Counted from the first letter of the stretch, positions 9,601 to 17,727 are shown. The stretch: 64,000 nt of DNA from an uncultured Clostridia bacterium (GCA_934121885.1 CAKOVH010000004.1:37629-101628); one strand, 5' to 3'. Notes: generated by a model not told the origin, from the sequence alone. Numbers and translations are program-made.

Positions 9601-11028
9601 TTCTTTGAAGTTGGAGGTGACTCACTTGCAGCTTCGAAGTTAATAGCAGAATTACAAACTCAAAATATACATGTTGTATATGCAGATATATTTAAATACA
9701 AAACACCAGCTGATATATATAAATACATATTTCTAAAAAAACCATATAATACTTTAATTAGAGATATGAAAGATTATAATTTTGATGATATACATAATTT
9801 AATAAATAAAAACATATATCATGGTGAAGATATAAAACTAACCGATCACATTGGTAATATATTGCTTACTGGAGTTACAGGTTTCTTAGGTGTTCATATT
9901 TTGAGAGAACTTGCGAAAAACCCTAAAATTGATACAATATATTGTTTAATTCGTCCTAAAGATAATCTATCTGCCGAAGAAAGATTTAACAAACAATTAA
10001 CTTTCTTCTTTGATAAAAAAACTATATCTATGATACTTGCAAAATCTAAAGTAGTCAGTGGTAATATAACTAATGAAAATATATTTAATGATATATTTAA
10101 TGAGCATATAGATGTTGTTATTAATTCAGCTGCTTTCGTAAAGCACTATGGAGATTATGATTTATTTTATAAAAACAATATTTTAGGAGTAGAAAATTTA
10201 ATAAATTATTGCTTAAAACAAAATGCCAAATTAGTTCAAATGTCAACATTAAGTGTATCTGGAAATATACTAGAAGCTGGTCAGACCATTCAAAAAAATA
10301 TAAAGACTCATGAAACATTTGGTGAAGATAATTTATATATTAATCAAAACATAGAAAATGTCTATGTAAATACTAAGTTTATTGCAGAAGTAAAAATTTT
10401 AGAAGCAATGTTAAATTTCAATTTAAATGCTCAAATTGTTAGGTTAGGAAATTTAACTGGTAGACTTTCTGACGGTAAATTTCAGCCAAATGTAGAGGAT
10501 AATGCATTTTCAAATAGAATAAAGTCTTTAATTGCTTTAAATGCAATATCTTCTGATATGTATAAAAAGTATATTGAAATGACTCCAATCGACGTTGTTT
10601 CAGTTGCAATAGATAAAATAATTCAAATAGAAAATTCAAACATTATATATCATTTATTTAATCACAACCATATACCAATGCCTAATTTTATAAATGTGAT
10701 AAAAAGTTTAGGAGTAGAGATACAGGTACTAGATAAACCAAGTTTTACAAAACTAATAAAAAAATGTATGCAATCAGAAAGTAACATTTCAATAATTCAA
10801 GGAATTATACCCGATATTTCTGAAGATGGTTCTTTAGAATATAATGATAATATAACTATAAAATCTGAATATACAAAAGAAATGCTTAAAAAGATTGATT
10901 TTGAATGGCCTATACTTACAGATGATTATCTGTTAAAATATTTTAATTATTTGGAAAAAATAAATTTTATTAATATACGGAGGAAAAAATGGATAGTTAT
11001 ATTCCAATACTATTATCAATCACATTAG
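3625..11028 (+). CDS. Dimodular nonribosomal peptide synthetase, C-A-PCP-C-A-PCP-R
   Basis: This 2467-residue assembly line should join two amino acids and release the product reductively. Domains in order: C1 with HHLICDAWS (His132, His133, Asp137); A1 with YTSGTTGNPKG at 591 and NSYGPTE; PCP1 with GLDSL (Ser981); C2 with HHIIFDG (His1155, His1156, Asp1160); A2 with YTSGSTGLPKG at 1614 and NAYGPAE; PCP2 with GGDSL (Ser2000); and a terminal thioester reductase with GVTGFLG (2083-2089) and YxxxK (Tyr2247, Lys2251). There is no thioesterase or epimerase. A leading C domain suggests N-acylation of the first residue. Clostridial NRPSs of this order are known to give N-acyl dipeptide aldehydes or pyrazinones. 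The ATG at 3625 (AGGGTGG upstream) is preferred over a GTG nine bases earlier. The end overlaps the kinase start by 40 bases. No phosphopantetheinyl transferase is visible in the window. Confidence 0.96.
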   Translation: MAKNFNLTIPQNNIWLVENFYSDKTINIISGTFTIKTGFILDIAKKTVNKFVELNDATRLKFVVDKGVVSQYLADYEPFDVRSIDISNMSSDECSKLKRDLINEPIDISINPFNFILLDRKDGYGEFLLKTHHLICDAWSVSKMGTDLETIYENILNNGPELERRPSYIDFITEENLYLNSDKYFKDKEFWTNYLNNLAEPAYLKKKDNLSTRATRFHKVLSTELSKKINEFCKDKYLSVYSVFLSSLATYIHRVTGNTDIIIGTPVLNRSNFKQKQTQGMFVSTVPVRFKFEEDLSFVDLCMQTALNSIQIFKHQKYPYKEIVKGVQDKNSNGENLFNIAFSYQNARADINLDKYNIDWIFNGHTQEELELHVLDLNDSGNLEFDIDYLLDVFNETEIKYLYERILAIIQDGIDNNSNISNIKIMSDSEMQKIINIFNNTVSPYESTSTIIELFEKSVKAYSNAPALILDKSSMSYKELDEKSNSVAWFLHENGIKYGDRIGILVDKSFELLVSIIGVLKCGACYVPIDDNYNLDRKKYILNESNVKLCLVDSLQDFECRQFNIKGIDYTKTSNYICDNIMPTTPVCILYTSGTTGNPKGVKIINRNVIKLVRNIKYMDFPKDARILQVASTVFDLSIFEFWASLLNGKTLCLIKKENLLNFSYLKNYIDSNHINIMCITSVLFNQIVNNHINVFENIKQILTGGDKISIPHVKKLLETYPKIKLYNSYGPTECTSFCTMYKVEDTSLTELPIGKPISNSSAYVLDNCNRLLPLYCIGELAIGGDGVSNGYINNISKNKEVFIENKFNDQFIGKKIYKTGDLVQLLDDGNIEFIGRKDNQIKIRGYRIELDEIKSVALKYDDVENCAVVVKEDSKNKSNKKILLYFTAKRQINTKLLLQFLRKNLQSYMVPSGILQINEIPLNANYKLDVSKLPKISNISNTTIVKPSTDIQIKLYNIIHELLNVDFSIEDNLFSVGLDSLSAIELSNYIDEIFNVSLSTKDILENNTILDLEEYLKDHRSETSTRKTIKQTISSGEKSVFLEWLKNPSNTLYNAPFELSLDKSIDIELLKKSILDTIYNNNNMLSEFSLNNDVITKNIAQDTTYDIDVIKLSLEEYKTVCKNFIEPFNLSHFPLFKIKIYVLEDTIKILMDIHHIIFDGTSFAVFLKEICDRYNGISVINKKNLYFEQYTDVNKLEKAKNFFLTTFDGALPVNDLPYDRPRKKDISYKGDSIQFLIDKENYKKIDNYIKNNSVTLNSLFQSAFSILLAKYVYNEDIILGMAISGRDSKKLENAIGMFVKTLPYRTKIDWNDTISSYIKKSQDSISDVIDNSSYTYDNLVKDLELQRSTNRNLLFDVMFVCQTMHLPEFKLGNSVISFAPVQRATSKFDLTCEVVPQIDKYQVNFEYATDLFNKLTIKNLGNHFLNIVNFIVSNSDKKLSDIEMISQKEKEKIISFNDNKTDFPKLTVHEIFEKRASENPNKKAIVFEGNYLTYKELNEKANKLARYFISNGLEQGDIVSIMIDKSLDYMPAAIAVLKCGAAYTPIIEDLPDERAKYMIENAKSKLIVTTKQFYRNISDTKTLFIDNEDLYKDNDSSNLDLNYDIDDLLHIIYTSGSTGLPKGNMIKHRGMVRLLLDTNYVDYSPNDVMLTSASLTFDISGFELWAAMMYGMTLHIMTKSHIMDIHYYQEYIKENNISTTFLATPIFHLMVEENVHIFDNIKSVYVGGETLLPKYTNMLYSANRIIKIYNAYGPAEITVICCAKLIDRLYESYEDIPLGKITSNNTVYVLDKCQKLCPINVPGELYVWGDGLGRGYVSRDDLTKEKFSYINGFDGLSYRSGDLTKWNSKGEIRFMTRIDTQVKIRGQRIELSEIQNKILELKQIKEVVLIIKEHNENKYIVGYYTINSPIDIDEIFSYIKKYLPSYMIPYKLLQIDNMPYNQNGKIDRKKLPNIDFSEDDTAILPENDDEKLILDSFRKTLKNENIYMNSDFFEVGGDSLAASKLIAELQTQNIHVVYADIFKYKTPADIYKYIFLKKPYNTLIRDMKDYNFDDIHNLINKNIYHGEDIKLTDHIGNILLTGVTGFLGVHILRELAKNPKIDTIYCLIRPKDNLSAEERFNKQLTFFFDKKTISMILAKSKVVSGNITNENIFNDIFNEHIDVVINSAAFVKHYGDYDLFYKNNILGVENLINYCLKQNAKLVQMSTLSVSGNILEAGQTIQKNIKTHETFGEDNLYINQNIENVYVNTKFIAEVKILEAMLNFNLNAQIVRLGNLTGRLSDGKFQPNVEDNAFSNRIKSLIALNAISSDMYKKYIEMTPIDVVSVAIDKIIQIENSNIIYHLFNHNHIPMPNFINVIKSLGVEIQVLDKPSFTKLIKKCMQSESNISIIQGIIPDISEDGSLEYNDNITIKSEYTKEMLKKIDFEWPILTDDYLLKYFNYLEKINFINIRRKKWIVIFQYYYQSH

Positions 11029-12806
11029 CAGCAACATTATCCCTTGCATATTTTACAACGCGAAAACAGAAGTCAATTATATATACTCTATTTAAAGTAT
11101 TATTTTTACTTTTATCTCTTCATGTTTTTGCACTAATGTTATTATTCTTTTTTAAAAGTTTTATAACTAATATGGATGGTTTAATGTATATTGACGCAAT
11201 AAGCTATTTTTCTACATGTAATCTGCCCGTTGTATTATTTTTTATTGCTTCAGTATATAAAGATAAAGATGTGAATTTAAAAAAATACTGGTACTTATTA
11301 ATAGTCCCAACAATTTCAATTATAATGATATATACTAATCCTTTTCATCATTTGTTCTGTAAAAATTATGCTATAAATGTATCAGATGTTGAACTTGGTC
11401 CATATTTTTACATTCATATGATTTATACATATATTCTTATGTTAGTTGCTTTTATTAAAATTATTAAGGAGTCTATTAACAAGGCAGGATTTGTATCATT
11501 TGGTACTATTCTAATTATAATTGGTGCTTGTGCACCAATTATTCCTAATATCTTAGCATCACTGCAGATAATCGCAATGGAAACATATATAACTCCAATT
11601 CTTTATTTGATAACAGCTATATGTTTTTACATTTCTATATTTAAATTAAAAGCTTTTGACGCTGTTCCTATAGCTTTAAAAAATATAGTAAATATAATGG
11701 CAGATGCATTTATTGTAGTTGAAAAAGATGGAACAATGACATACTCAAATGATGCTTTTAAAAATTATCTAGCTAAAATTCTTCACATAGATTTGAATGA
11801 TAATTTTTATGAGATTATTAAGAAAAATAAAAAAATAGGATTAACTCATATAAAAGATTTAATCAAAAAATCAGATAAGAATAATTCAATAGTTAAGTAT
11901 GACTGGGATATAACATATCATGGTGATCATAAATACTTTGAGATTAGTATTCAACCTATTATATCAAATAAGGGTAAAAAACAGGTAATTGGTTCTCTTA
12001 TCATATTTAGTGACACCACCCAGCATATGCTTGATATGCAAACAATTCAAAATAACCAACAACTACTTATGGAAAGAGAACGTCTAGCATCACTTGGACA
12101 ATTAATTGGTGGTATTGCACATAACTTAAAAACTCCTATCATGTCTATATCAGGAGCTGCTGAAGGATTAACAGACTTAGTAAAAGAATATGATTCATCT
12201 ATTGGTGATCCTGAAGTTACTAACGAAGACCACCACGATATTGCAAAAGATATGAGAGAATGGATAGAAAAAATTAAAACATATACAGCATATATGTCAG
12301 ATGTAATTACAACTGTTAAAGGACAAGCTGTTACTCTTTCAGAAGAACAAATTGTATCTTTTGATATAGATGAACTTGTAAAAAGAGTAGATATCTTAAT
12401 GAAACATGAACTTAAAAATGCTTTAGTTGTTCTTAATGTTCAAATGAACACTTCAAGTTCAACTGCATTACATGGTAATATAGTAAGCTTGGTACAAGTT
12501 ATTAATAACATGATATCAAATTCTATACAAGCATATAACGGAGTACCAAATAAAGAAATTAACTTTATTGTAGATAGAGATGGAAATAATATAGTCCTTT
12601 CTATACAAGACTTTGCAGGTGGTCTGCCAAAAGAAGTTGAAGAAAAATTATTTAAGGAAATGATAACAACTAAAGGAAAAAATGGAACAGGTCTTGGATT
12701 GTTTATGTCATATTCAACGATTCGTGCACACTTTAACGGAAACATTACATTTGAAACAGAACAAGGCAAAGGCACTACATTCCATATCATAATACCAGTT
12801 GAATAA
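10989..12806 (+). CDS. Sensor histidine kinase with N-terminal 7TM region and PAS domain
   Basis: The first 220 or so residues form about seven hydrophobic segments in the style of the 7TM histidine kinase N-terminal domain. A PAS-like segment (about 230-350), a phosphoacceptor helix and a GHKL ATPase domain follow. The H-box reads SLGQLIGGIAHNLKTP with His378. The N-box is around NNMISNSIQAY and the G-box is GTGLGLFMSY. The start overlaps the NRPS stop by 40 bases and has its own strong CGGAGGA site, so it is cotranscribed with and probably coupled to the synthetase. The partner is likely the HD-GYP receiver protein directly downstream. Sensing the peptide product or a membrane signal is possible but not shown by the sequence. 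Confidence 0.92.
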   Translation: MDSYIPILLSITLAATLSLAYFTTRKQKSIIYTLFKVLFLLLSLHVFALMLLFFFKSFITNMDGLMYIDAISYFSTCNLPVVLFFIASVYKDKDVNLKKYWYLLIVPTISIIMIYTNPFHHLFCKNYAINVSDVELGPYFYIHMIYTYILMLVAFIKIIKESINKAGFVSFGTILIIIGACAPIIPNILASLQIIAMETYITPILYLITAICFYISIFKLKAFDAVPIALKNIVNIMADAFIVVEKDGTMTYSNDAFKNYLAKILHIDLNDNFYEIIKKNKKIGLTHIKDLIKKSDKNNSIVKYDWDITYHGDHKYFEISIQPIISNKGKKQVIGSLIIFSDTTQHMLDMQTIQNNQQLLMERERLASLGQLIGGIAHNLKTPIMSISGAAEGLTDLVKEYDSSIGDPEVTNEDHHDIAKDMREWIEKIKTYTAYMSDVITTVKGQAVTLSEEQIVSFDIDELVKRVDILMKHELKNALVVLNVQMNTSSSTALHGNIVSLVQVINNMISNSIQAYNGVPNKEINFIVDRDGNNIVLSIQDFAGGLPKEVEEKLFKEMITTKGKNGTGLGLFMSYSTIRAHFNGNITFETEQGKGTTFHIIIPVE

Positions 12807-12819
12807 AATGTAATTAATG

Positions 12820-12853
12820 AAACTCTATACCCAAAAGTATAGAGTTTTATTTT
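12820..12853 (+). terminator. Rho-independent terminator after the kinase
   Basis: The stem AACTCTATAC / GTATAGAGTT is followed by TTATTTT, 14 bases after the kinase stop. It separates the synthetase-kinase unit from the response regulator, at least partly. Confidence 0.8.
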
Positions 12854-12896
12854 AGGCTTAATTTTAACCATTTTTCGACTTTTTTTGTTTACCACC

Positions 12897-12926
12897 TTGA
12901 TTTTTGTCTAAAAGTATGAATATAAT
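12897..12926 (+). promoter_or_regulatory. Promoter of the HD-GYP regulator
   Basis: TTGATT and TATAAT with an 18-base spacer lie 27 bases before the start codon, just downstream of the terminator. The regulator can therefore be expressed independently of the synthetase. Confidence 0.5.
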
Positions 12927-12952
12927 ATGGTAGTATAAATAGAGGTGATATA

Positions 12953-14008
12953 ATGAGAAAAAATAACTTACAAGCTGAAAATTCTAATGGATATAAAATT
13001 ATCGCTGTTGATGATGAATCAGGTATTGTTGATTCTTTATCTATATTTTTAAAAAGATCTGGATATAACTTTACAGGAGTTACAAACCCTTTAGAGGCTA
13101 TTGAGCGTGTTAGAAATGAACACTTTGATTTAATGATTTTGGACTTTATTATGGATCCTATCCATGGTGATCAAGTTGTAGAGGAAATTAGAAAGTTTGA
13201 TAAAGAACTGTATATTTTATTACTAACTGGTCATAAGGATTTAGCTCCTCCACTTGAAACAATCAGAATGTTAGACATTCAAGGTTACTGTGAAAAAAGT
13301 GATAAATTCGATCAACTTTTATTACTTATCGAGTCTGGAATAAAATCAATTGAACAGATGAATGAAATAAAAAGAATGAATGAGGAACTATCTCAAACTT
13401 ATGAAAAGCTTGAAAAAGCTTATCTTGATAGTATACAAACTTTAAGATATACAGTTGAAGCTAAAGATCCATATACAAGAGGACACTCTGATAGAGTTTC
13501 TGAGTTCTCTGTTTTAATTGGAGAAAAGCTTAATATGTCTGAGGAAGATTTAAAAACGCTTAGAGTCGGTGGTCTATTCCATGATATTGGAAAAATAGGA
13601 ATACCTGATAGTATACTTTTAAAAGAAGCAAAACTTACTGATGATGAATATTCTCAAATAAAGAACCATCCATCAATAGGTGCTCATATTCTTTGCAATG
13701 CAGAAGTATTTAAAGATATTATTCCTATCGTTAAACACCATCATGAAAGATATGATGGAAATGGATATCCAGGAAAATTAAAAGGAGAGGAAATTCCTTT
13801 TATGGCAAGAATTGCAGCTGTTGCTGATACATTTGATGCAATGACATCAAAAAGAACATATCGTAATGCATTAGATATAGAAGTTGTAAAATCTGAGATT
13901 GAAAGATGTTCTGGAACACAGTTCGATCCACAAATAGCAAAAGTATTTTTAGATATTCTAAATAATGATTATGATAAAATATTAGAAATCCAAGAAAAAT
14001 ATAAATAA
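12953..14008 (+). CDS. Response regulator with HD-GYP phosphodiesterase domain
   Basis: A receiver domain (about 15-130) has the acidic pair Asp20/Asp21 and phosphoacceptor Asp64 in LMILDFIMDP. A coiled linker (about 130-160) leads to an HD-GYP domain (about 165-345) with HDIGKIGIPD (His210, Asp211) and HHERYDGNGYPGKLKGEEIP. HD-GYP proteins hydrolyse cyclic di-GMP or related cyclic dinucleotides, so the likely output is second-messenger turnover rather than DNA binding. AGAGGTGATATA precedes the ATG. It follows the 7TM kinase in the same direction and is its most likely partner. It has its own promoter and terminator. Confidence 0.93.
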   Translation: MRKNNLQAENSNGYKIIAVDDESGIVDSLSIFLKRSGYNFTGVTNPLEAIERVRNEHFDLMILDFIMDPIHGDQVVEEIRKFDKELYILLLTGHKDLAPPLETIRMLDIQGYCEKSDKFDQLLLLIESGIKSIEQMNEIKRMNEELSQTYEKLEKAYLDSIQTLRYTVEAKDPYTRGHSDRVSEFSVLIGEKLNMSEEDLKTLRVGGLFHDIGKIGIPDSILLKEAKLTDDEYSQIKNHPSIGAHILCNAEVFKDIIPIVKHHHERYDGNGYPGKLKGEEIPFMARIAAVADTFDAMTSKRTYRNALDIEVVKSEIERCSGTQFDPQIAKVFLDILNNDYDKILEIQEKYK

Positions 14009-14035
14009 AAGACCGAAAATCTCGGTCTTTTTTTA
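14007..14035 (+). terminator. Rho-independent terminator
   Basis: AAAGACCGA / TCGGTCTTT with a short loop is followed by a T-run directly at the stop codon of the HD-GYP gene. Its symmetry may also serve the converging dinD gene. Confidence 0.85.
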
Positions 14036-14069
14036 TAAGAATAAATACTTTTTTCATATAATACATTTT

Positions 14070-14924
14070 TTACTCATCTAGCATTAATTTAGTTTTCTTA
14101 TCTTTTAGTCTTCTTAATTGCTCTTTTTCAACTTGCTTGATACTCTTTTCCGGTGTTGGTAAATTTTCTGGCATTGTTCCTCCAATATCCTCTATTGCTT
14201 TTCTTACCTTTGTTCCTACCTCATAATGTGTATCAGTTGCTTTGCTACAACTATGTACTTTATCTCTTTTTAGTTTTTCTTCTGTCTGTGATATTCTAAA
14301 TAAATTAGCAATTAACTCTGTACTTCCCATAAAGTCCAATATCTTTTCATTATCTTTTAACCCTTTTCTCCTATGTATATCATCTACAGTTAATCCACCA
14401 TATAATCCCATATAGCCTGCATTTTGAAATTCTGCATATTCTTCATTTGTTATTACACCTGCATTATGTGCCGCTTCTAACAGCATTTGATTCCATTGTT
14501 TTACATCTCCACGAATTACTAATCTTTTATTATCTTCATCCAATTGATTAAAATAATCAGCTACCTCTTGCCTTCTTGTTTGAATTGCAAAATATGTTTG
14601 TCCTAATGCAATAACTTCTTTTCTTGGATCTCCATTTTGCACAATTAAGTAGCAAGCATATCTTGACAACTCATAATTAATTACTTTTTTCTGTGTTGCG
14701 CCTGCTTCAACGATTTTGCTGACCTCAGCAAAATCGTCGTCTATATTTCTTCCACTATTTCTACATGCAAGTTTTGCCCTATCAATTACTTTAGCAAAAT
14801 TTCTCCACTGAACATATTGTAACACCTCACTTAATTCTCTTGCATTCCAATATTCTGTTCCATCCTCTCTAATCTTTTTTATTTGTTCAAAACTTTTATA
14901 TTCTTCTGCTTGTAAATTGCTCAA
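14070..14924 (-). CDS. dinD: DNA-damage-inducible protein D (DinD-like)
   Basis: The N-terminal third resembles the Bro-N/antirepressor fold, with EYWNARELSEVLQYVQWRNF and YELSRYACYLIVQNGD. The middle carries the DinD-type segments RREVADYF-like, NAGYMGLYGGLTVDDIHRRKGL and DFMGSTELIANLFRISQTEEKL. In E. coli, DinD is an SOS-induced protein that acts on RecA filaments; here the role is taken from the family. The length of about 284 residues is typical. The start is placed at a TTG at 14924 because AGGAG lies 9 bases before it; the ATG three codons earlier touches the ribosome site and is unlikely to be used. No LexA-type operator was obvious upstream. It is a stand-alone gene convergent with the HD-GYP regulator. 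Confidence 0.9.
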   Translation of the reverse strand: MSNLQAEEYKSFEQIKKIREDGTEYWNARELSEVLQYVQWRNFAKVIDRAKLACRNSGRNIDDDFAEVSKIVEAGATQKKVINYELSRYACYLIVQNGDPRKEVIALGQTYFAIQTRRQEVADYFNQLDEDNKRLVIRGDVKQWNQMLLEAAHNAGVITNEEYAEFQNAGYMGLYGGLTVDDIHRRKGLKDNEKILDFMGSTELIANLFRISQTEEKLKRDKVHSCSKATDTHYEVGTKVRKAIEDIGGTMPENLPTPEKSIKQVEKEQLRRLKDKKTKLMLDE

Positions 14925-15032
14925 TATTATCATCTCCTATCTTTATATAAAATTATTATATCAAACATTTGTTTATTATTCAAGCATTATGCAAAAGTTT
15001 TTTAAAATTATTTTTGGACTTATAAAATTTTA

Positions 15033-15078
15033 TATAAAAGCACCTAAATAAGTATATTCTGTACTTATTTAGGTGCTC
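15033..15078 (-). terminator. Strong hairpin terminator of tex
   Basis: A perfect 16-base inverted repeat (AGCACCTAAATAAGTA at 15039-15054 and its complement at 15062-15077) lies just after the tex stop, with T-rich flanks on the minus strand. Confidence 0.85.
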
Positions 15079-15083
15079 ATTTC

Positions 15084-17276
15084 TTATATCTTCATACTCA
15101 ATTTAACTTTTTGTCTCTCTTTATCAATTCCAATAACTTTTACTTTAACGATATCTCCAACAGATACTACATCTGATGGATTTTTTACAAATCCATTGCT
15201 CATTTCAGAAATATGAACTAAGCCATCATGTTTAACACCAACATCAACAAATGCTCCAAAATCGGTTACGTTTCTTACTGTTCCTGTCAAGATTTGATTT
15301 TCTTGTAAGTCTTCAAATTTTAAAACATCTTCTCTTAAAACTGGCTTTGGCATTTCCTCTCTTGGATCTCTTCCTGGCTTTGAAAGTTCAGATATAATAT
15401 CTTTTAATGTCATTTCCCCTACTTCCAATTTTGCTGATGTCTCTTTTATATTTAAGCTTTCAAGTTTTGTTTTTATTTCTTTTAATGTTTCTTTATTTGT
15501 TAAATCTTCCTTTTTATATCCTATTAATGCAAGTAATTTTTCAGCGATATCATAACTTTCAGGGTGAACTTCTGTTGTTTCTAATGGATTTTTTCCATCA
15601 AATATACGAATAAATCCTGCACATTGTTCAAACGCTGTTTTTCCCAATTTTGATACTTTTAAAAGCTCTTTTCTCTCTTTTATTTTTCCGTTTTCATCTC
15701 TGTATTTTACAATATTGTTAGCTACAGTTTTATTAATTCCAGATACATATGATAAAAGTGATGGTGTAGCTGTATTTACATCAACTCCAACTTTATTAAC
15801 AGCATCTTCAACAACTCCTGTTAAGCTTTCAGATAGTTTCTTTTGGTCCACATCATGTTGGTATTGCCCTACTCCTATAGATTTTGGATCAATTTTAACA
15901 AGTTCAGCAAGTGGATCTTGCAATCTTCTTGCAATTGATATTGCTCCTCTTAAAGATACATTAATATCAGGATATTCTTCTGTTGCAAGCTTTGATGCAG
16001 AATATACAGATGCTCCAGCTTCTGATACAATTGCATAATGAACTTCTTTTCCTAGTTTTTCTTTTGCTTGTTTTATTACGTCTGCAACAAATATTTCAGA
16101 CTCCCTTGATGCTGTACCATTTCCTATCGCAAACATATTTACATCATATTTCTTTATTAAATCTAATAATTCTTTACTTGCTTTTTCAACATCATTTTGT
16201 GGTTCTGTTGGGTAAATTGTAGTTGTAGTTAACACTTTTCCAGTTTCATCAATAACTGCAATTTTACATCCTGTTCTATATGCAGGGTCAAATCCTATTA
16301 CAGTTAAATTCTTTATTGGCGCTCCAAGTAATAGCTGTTTAGCATTTTTTCCAAAAACTTTTATAGCCTTTTCTTCTGCTTTTTCCGTTAAATCTGAACG
16401 AATTTCTCTATCTATTGAAGGCTCTATTAATCTTTTCCAACTATCTAATATTGTTTCTTGTAAATATGTAGTAAATTGAGTTCGTCCCTTAATTATATCT
16501 TTTTCCATATAGTTTATAATTTTATCTTCAGGCTTATCTATCTTTACCTTTAAAATTTCTTCTTTTTCCCCACGATTAATTGCAAGTATTCTGTGACTTG
16601 GAAGTCTATTAATACTTTCGGAAAAGTCGTAATACATTTCATAACTAGATTTTTCATCTGGCTTTGATGCCTTTGTTACTATAACTCCCTCTCTATAGCA
16701 AATTCTTTTAATGTTCTTTCTGTAGTCTGCATTATCAGAAATATTTTCAGCAATGATATCTAATGCACCTGAAATTGCATCTGAAATATCCACAACTTTT
16801 TTATCATTTTTAGGGTCTGTTTCCACATTATACACAGTAGAAGTTATAAATTCTTTTGCAATCTCTTCTATAGGTCTTGTTTCTTTTTGTTCATATATAA
16901 TATTTGCAAGTGGCTCTAGTCCTTTTTCTTTTGCAATAGTAGCTCTTGTTCTTTTTTTCTGTTTATATGGTCTATAAATGTCTTCTACTTCTGCTAAAGT
17001 TTTAGCAAGGCTAATAGCCTCTTTTATTTCATCTGTCATTTTCCCTTGTTCTTCAATAGAATTTGTAACTTCAGTTTTTCTTGTTTCTAAATTTCTTAAA
17101 TAATTTAGTCTTTCACCTAAGTCTCTTAATGTTTCATCAGACAAACCTCCTGTTACCTCTTTTCTATAACGTGCAATAAAGGGAATGGTATTTCCTTCAT
17201 CAATTAATTTTATAGTTGCATCAACTTGTGATACTTTAATATTTAATTCTTGTGATAATTCTTCTGTAATATTCAT
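15084..17276 (-). CDS. tex: Tex family RNA-binding transcription accessory protein
   Basis: Tex proteins bind RNA and associate with transcription and rRNA processing. The 730-residue length matches the family. The helical N-terminal region (IDEGNTIPFIARYRKEVTGG) is followed by the YqgF/RuvX-like nuclease fold (GFDPAYRTGCKIAVID), helix-hairpin-helix segments (NTATPSLLSYVSGINKTVA) and a C-terminal S1 domain (about 650-725) with GTVRNVTDFGAFVDVGVKHD. AAGGAA precedes the ATG. An orphan antitoxin gene lies just upstream on the same strand, with a gap of 32 bases. Confidence 0.96.
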   Translation of the reverse strand: MNITEELSQELNIKVSQVDATIKLIDEGNTIPFIARYRKEVTGGLSDETLRDLGERLNYLRNLETRKTEVTNSIEEQGKMTDEIKEAISLAKTLAEVEDIYRPYKQKKRTRATIAKEKGLEPLANIIYEQKETRPIEEIAKEFITSTVYNVETDPKNDKKVVDISDAISGALDIIAENISDNADYRKNIKRICYREGVIVTKASKPDEKSSYEMYYDFSESINRLPSHRILAINRGEKEEILKVKIDKPEDKIINYMEKDIIKGRTQFTTYLQETILDSWKRLIEPSIDREIRSDLTEKAEEKAIKVFGKNAKQLLLGAPIKNLTVIGFDPAYRTGCKIAVIDETGKVLTTTTIYPTEPQNDVEKASKELLDLIKKYDVNMFAIGNGTASRESEIFVADVIKQAKEKLGKEVHYAIVSEAGASVYSASKLATEEYPDINVSLRGAISIARRLQDPLAELVKIDPKSIGVGQYQHDVDQKKLSESLTGVVEDAVNKVGVDVNTATPSLLSYVSGINKTVANNIVKYRDENGKIKERKELLKVSKLGKTAFEQCAGFIRIFDGKNPLETTEVHPESYDIAEKLLALIGYKKEDLTNKETLKEIKTKLESLNIKETSAKLEVGEMTLKDIISELSKPGRDPREEMPKPVLREDVLKFEDLQENQILTGTVRNVTDFGAFVDVGVKHDGLVHISEMSNGFVKNPSDVVSVGDIVKVKVIGIDKERQKVKLSMKI

Positions 17277-17308
17277 TTTTTATTCCTTTCTTATTTTATA
17301 TAATTTTT

Positions 17309-17590
17309 TTATTCATCCAAATTCCTCCTTAAAGTATCAAACACTTCCTCATGTGTTAAATATTTAGTATTCTCATTTTCTGCTTCCTTTTCTGCTTCGT
17401 CTAGGGCATCCTCTATATATTCACTATATTCTTTTCCACTTATTAATTCTTCGTATTTTTGTAAACTCATTACTACCATTGAACCATACCCATTTTTTGT
17501 TAAATATACTGCCTCGTCTTCTTTTAGTACCAACTCTTCTATTTCTGGATATTTGTTTCTTAGGTCTGATACAGGTCTTATATTAATCAT
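17309..17590 (-). CDS. Phd/YefM-type antitoxin, without a visible toxin
   Basis: The 93-residue protein begins MINIRPVSDLRNKYPEIEEL and has the Phd/YefM core with EAVYLTKNGYGSMVVMSLQKYEEL, a DNA-binding antitoxin fold. The acidic C-terminal half (YIEDALDEAEKEAENENT) would be the toxin-wrapping tail. The ATG at 17590 is chosen because AGAGGTG lies 6 bases upstream; an open frame extends ten codons further. A RelE or Doc toxin would normally follow, but the next gene is tex 32 bases away, so this antitoxin is orphaned. It may have been kept as a repressor or as protection against a toxin elsewhere. Confidence 0.85.
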   Translation of the reverse strand: MINIRPVSDLRNKYPEIEELVLKEDEAVYLTKNGYGSMVVMSLQKYEELISGKEYSEYIEDALDEAEKEAENENTKYLTHEEVFDTLRRNLDE

Positions 17591-17669
17591 ACGCTTCACC
17601 TCTCTTTTTATTATCTGCATTTTATCATTATTTTATCTTACATTCAATATATTTCAAAAATTTGCATAA

Positions 17670-17722
17670 AAAAATTACACCTCAATATAAATATTTCATT
17701 TATATTCTAAGGTGTAATCTTT
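17670..17722 (-). terminator. Rho-independent terminator of the zinc-ribbon gene
   Basis: ATTACACCT (17674-17682) pairs with AGGTGTAAT (17710-17718), with further A/T pairing inside. A T-run follows on the minus strand. Confidence 0.85.
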
Positions 17723-17727
17723 TATTT

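Noticed and set aside
12440..12895. 151-codon open frame opposite the 3' end of the sensor kinase
   Set aside because: It overlaps the kinase ATPase domain and the terminator, with no ribosome site.
14070..14924. DinD and the S24 regulator as signs of a prophage
   Set aside because: They are far apart and no integrase, terminase, capsid or tail genes are present.
15715..16038. 107-codon open frame opposite tex
   Set aside because: A shadow frame; the tex protein is fully conserved here.
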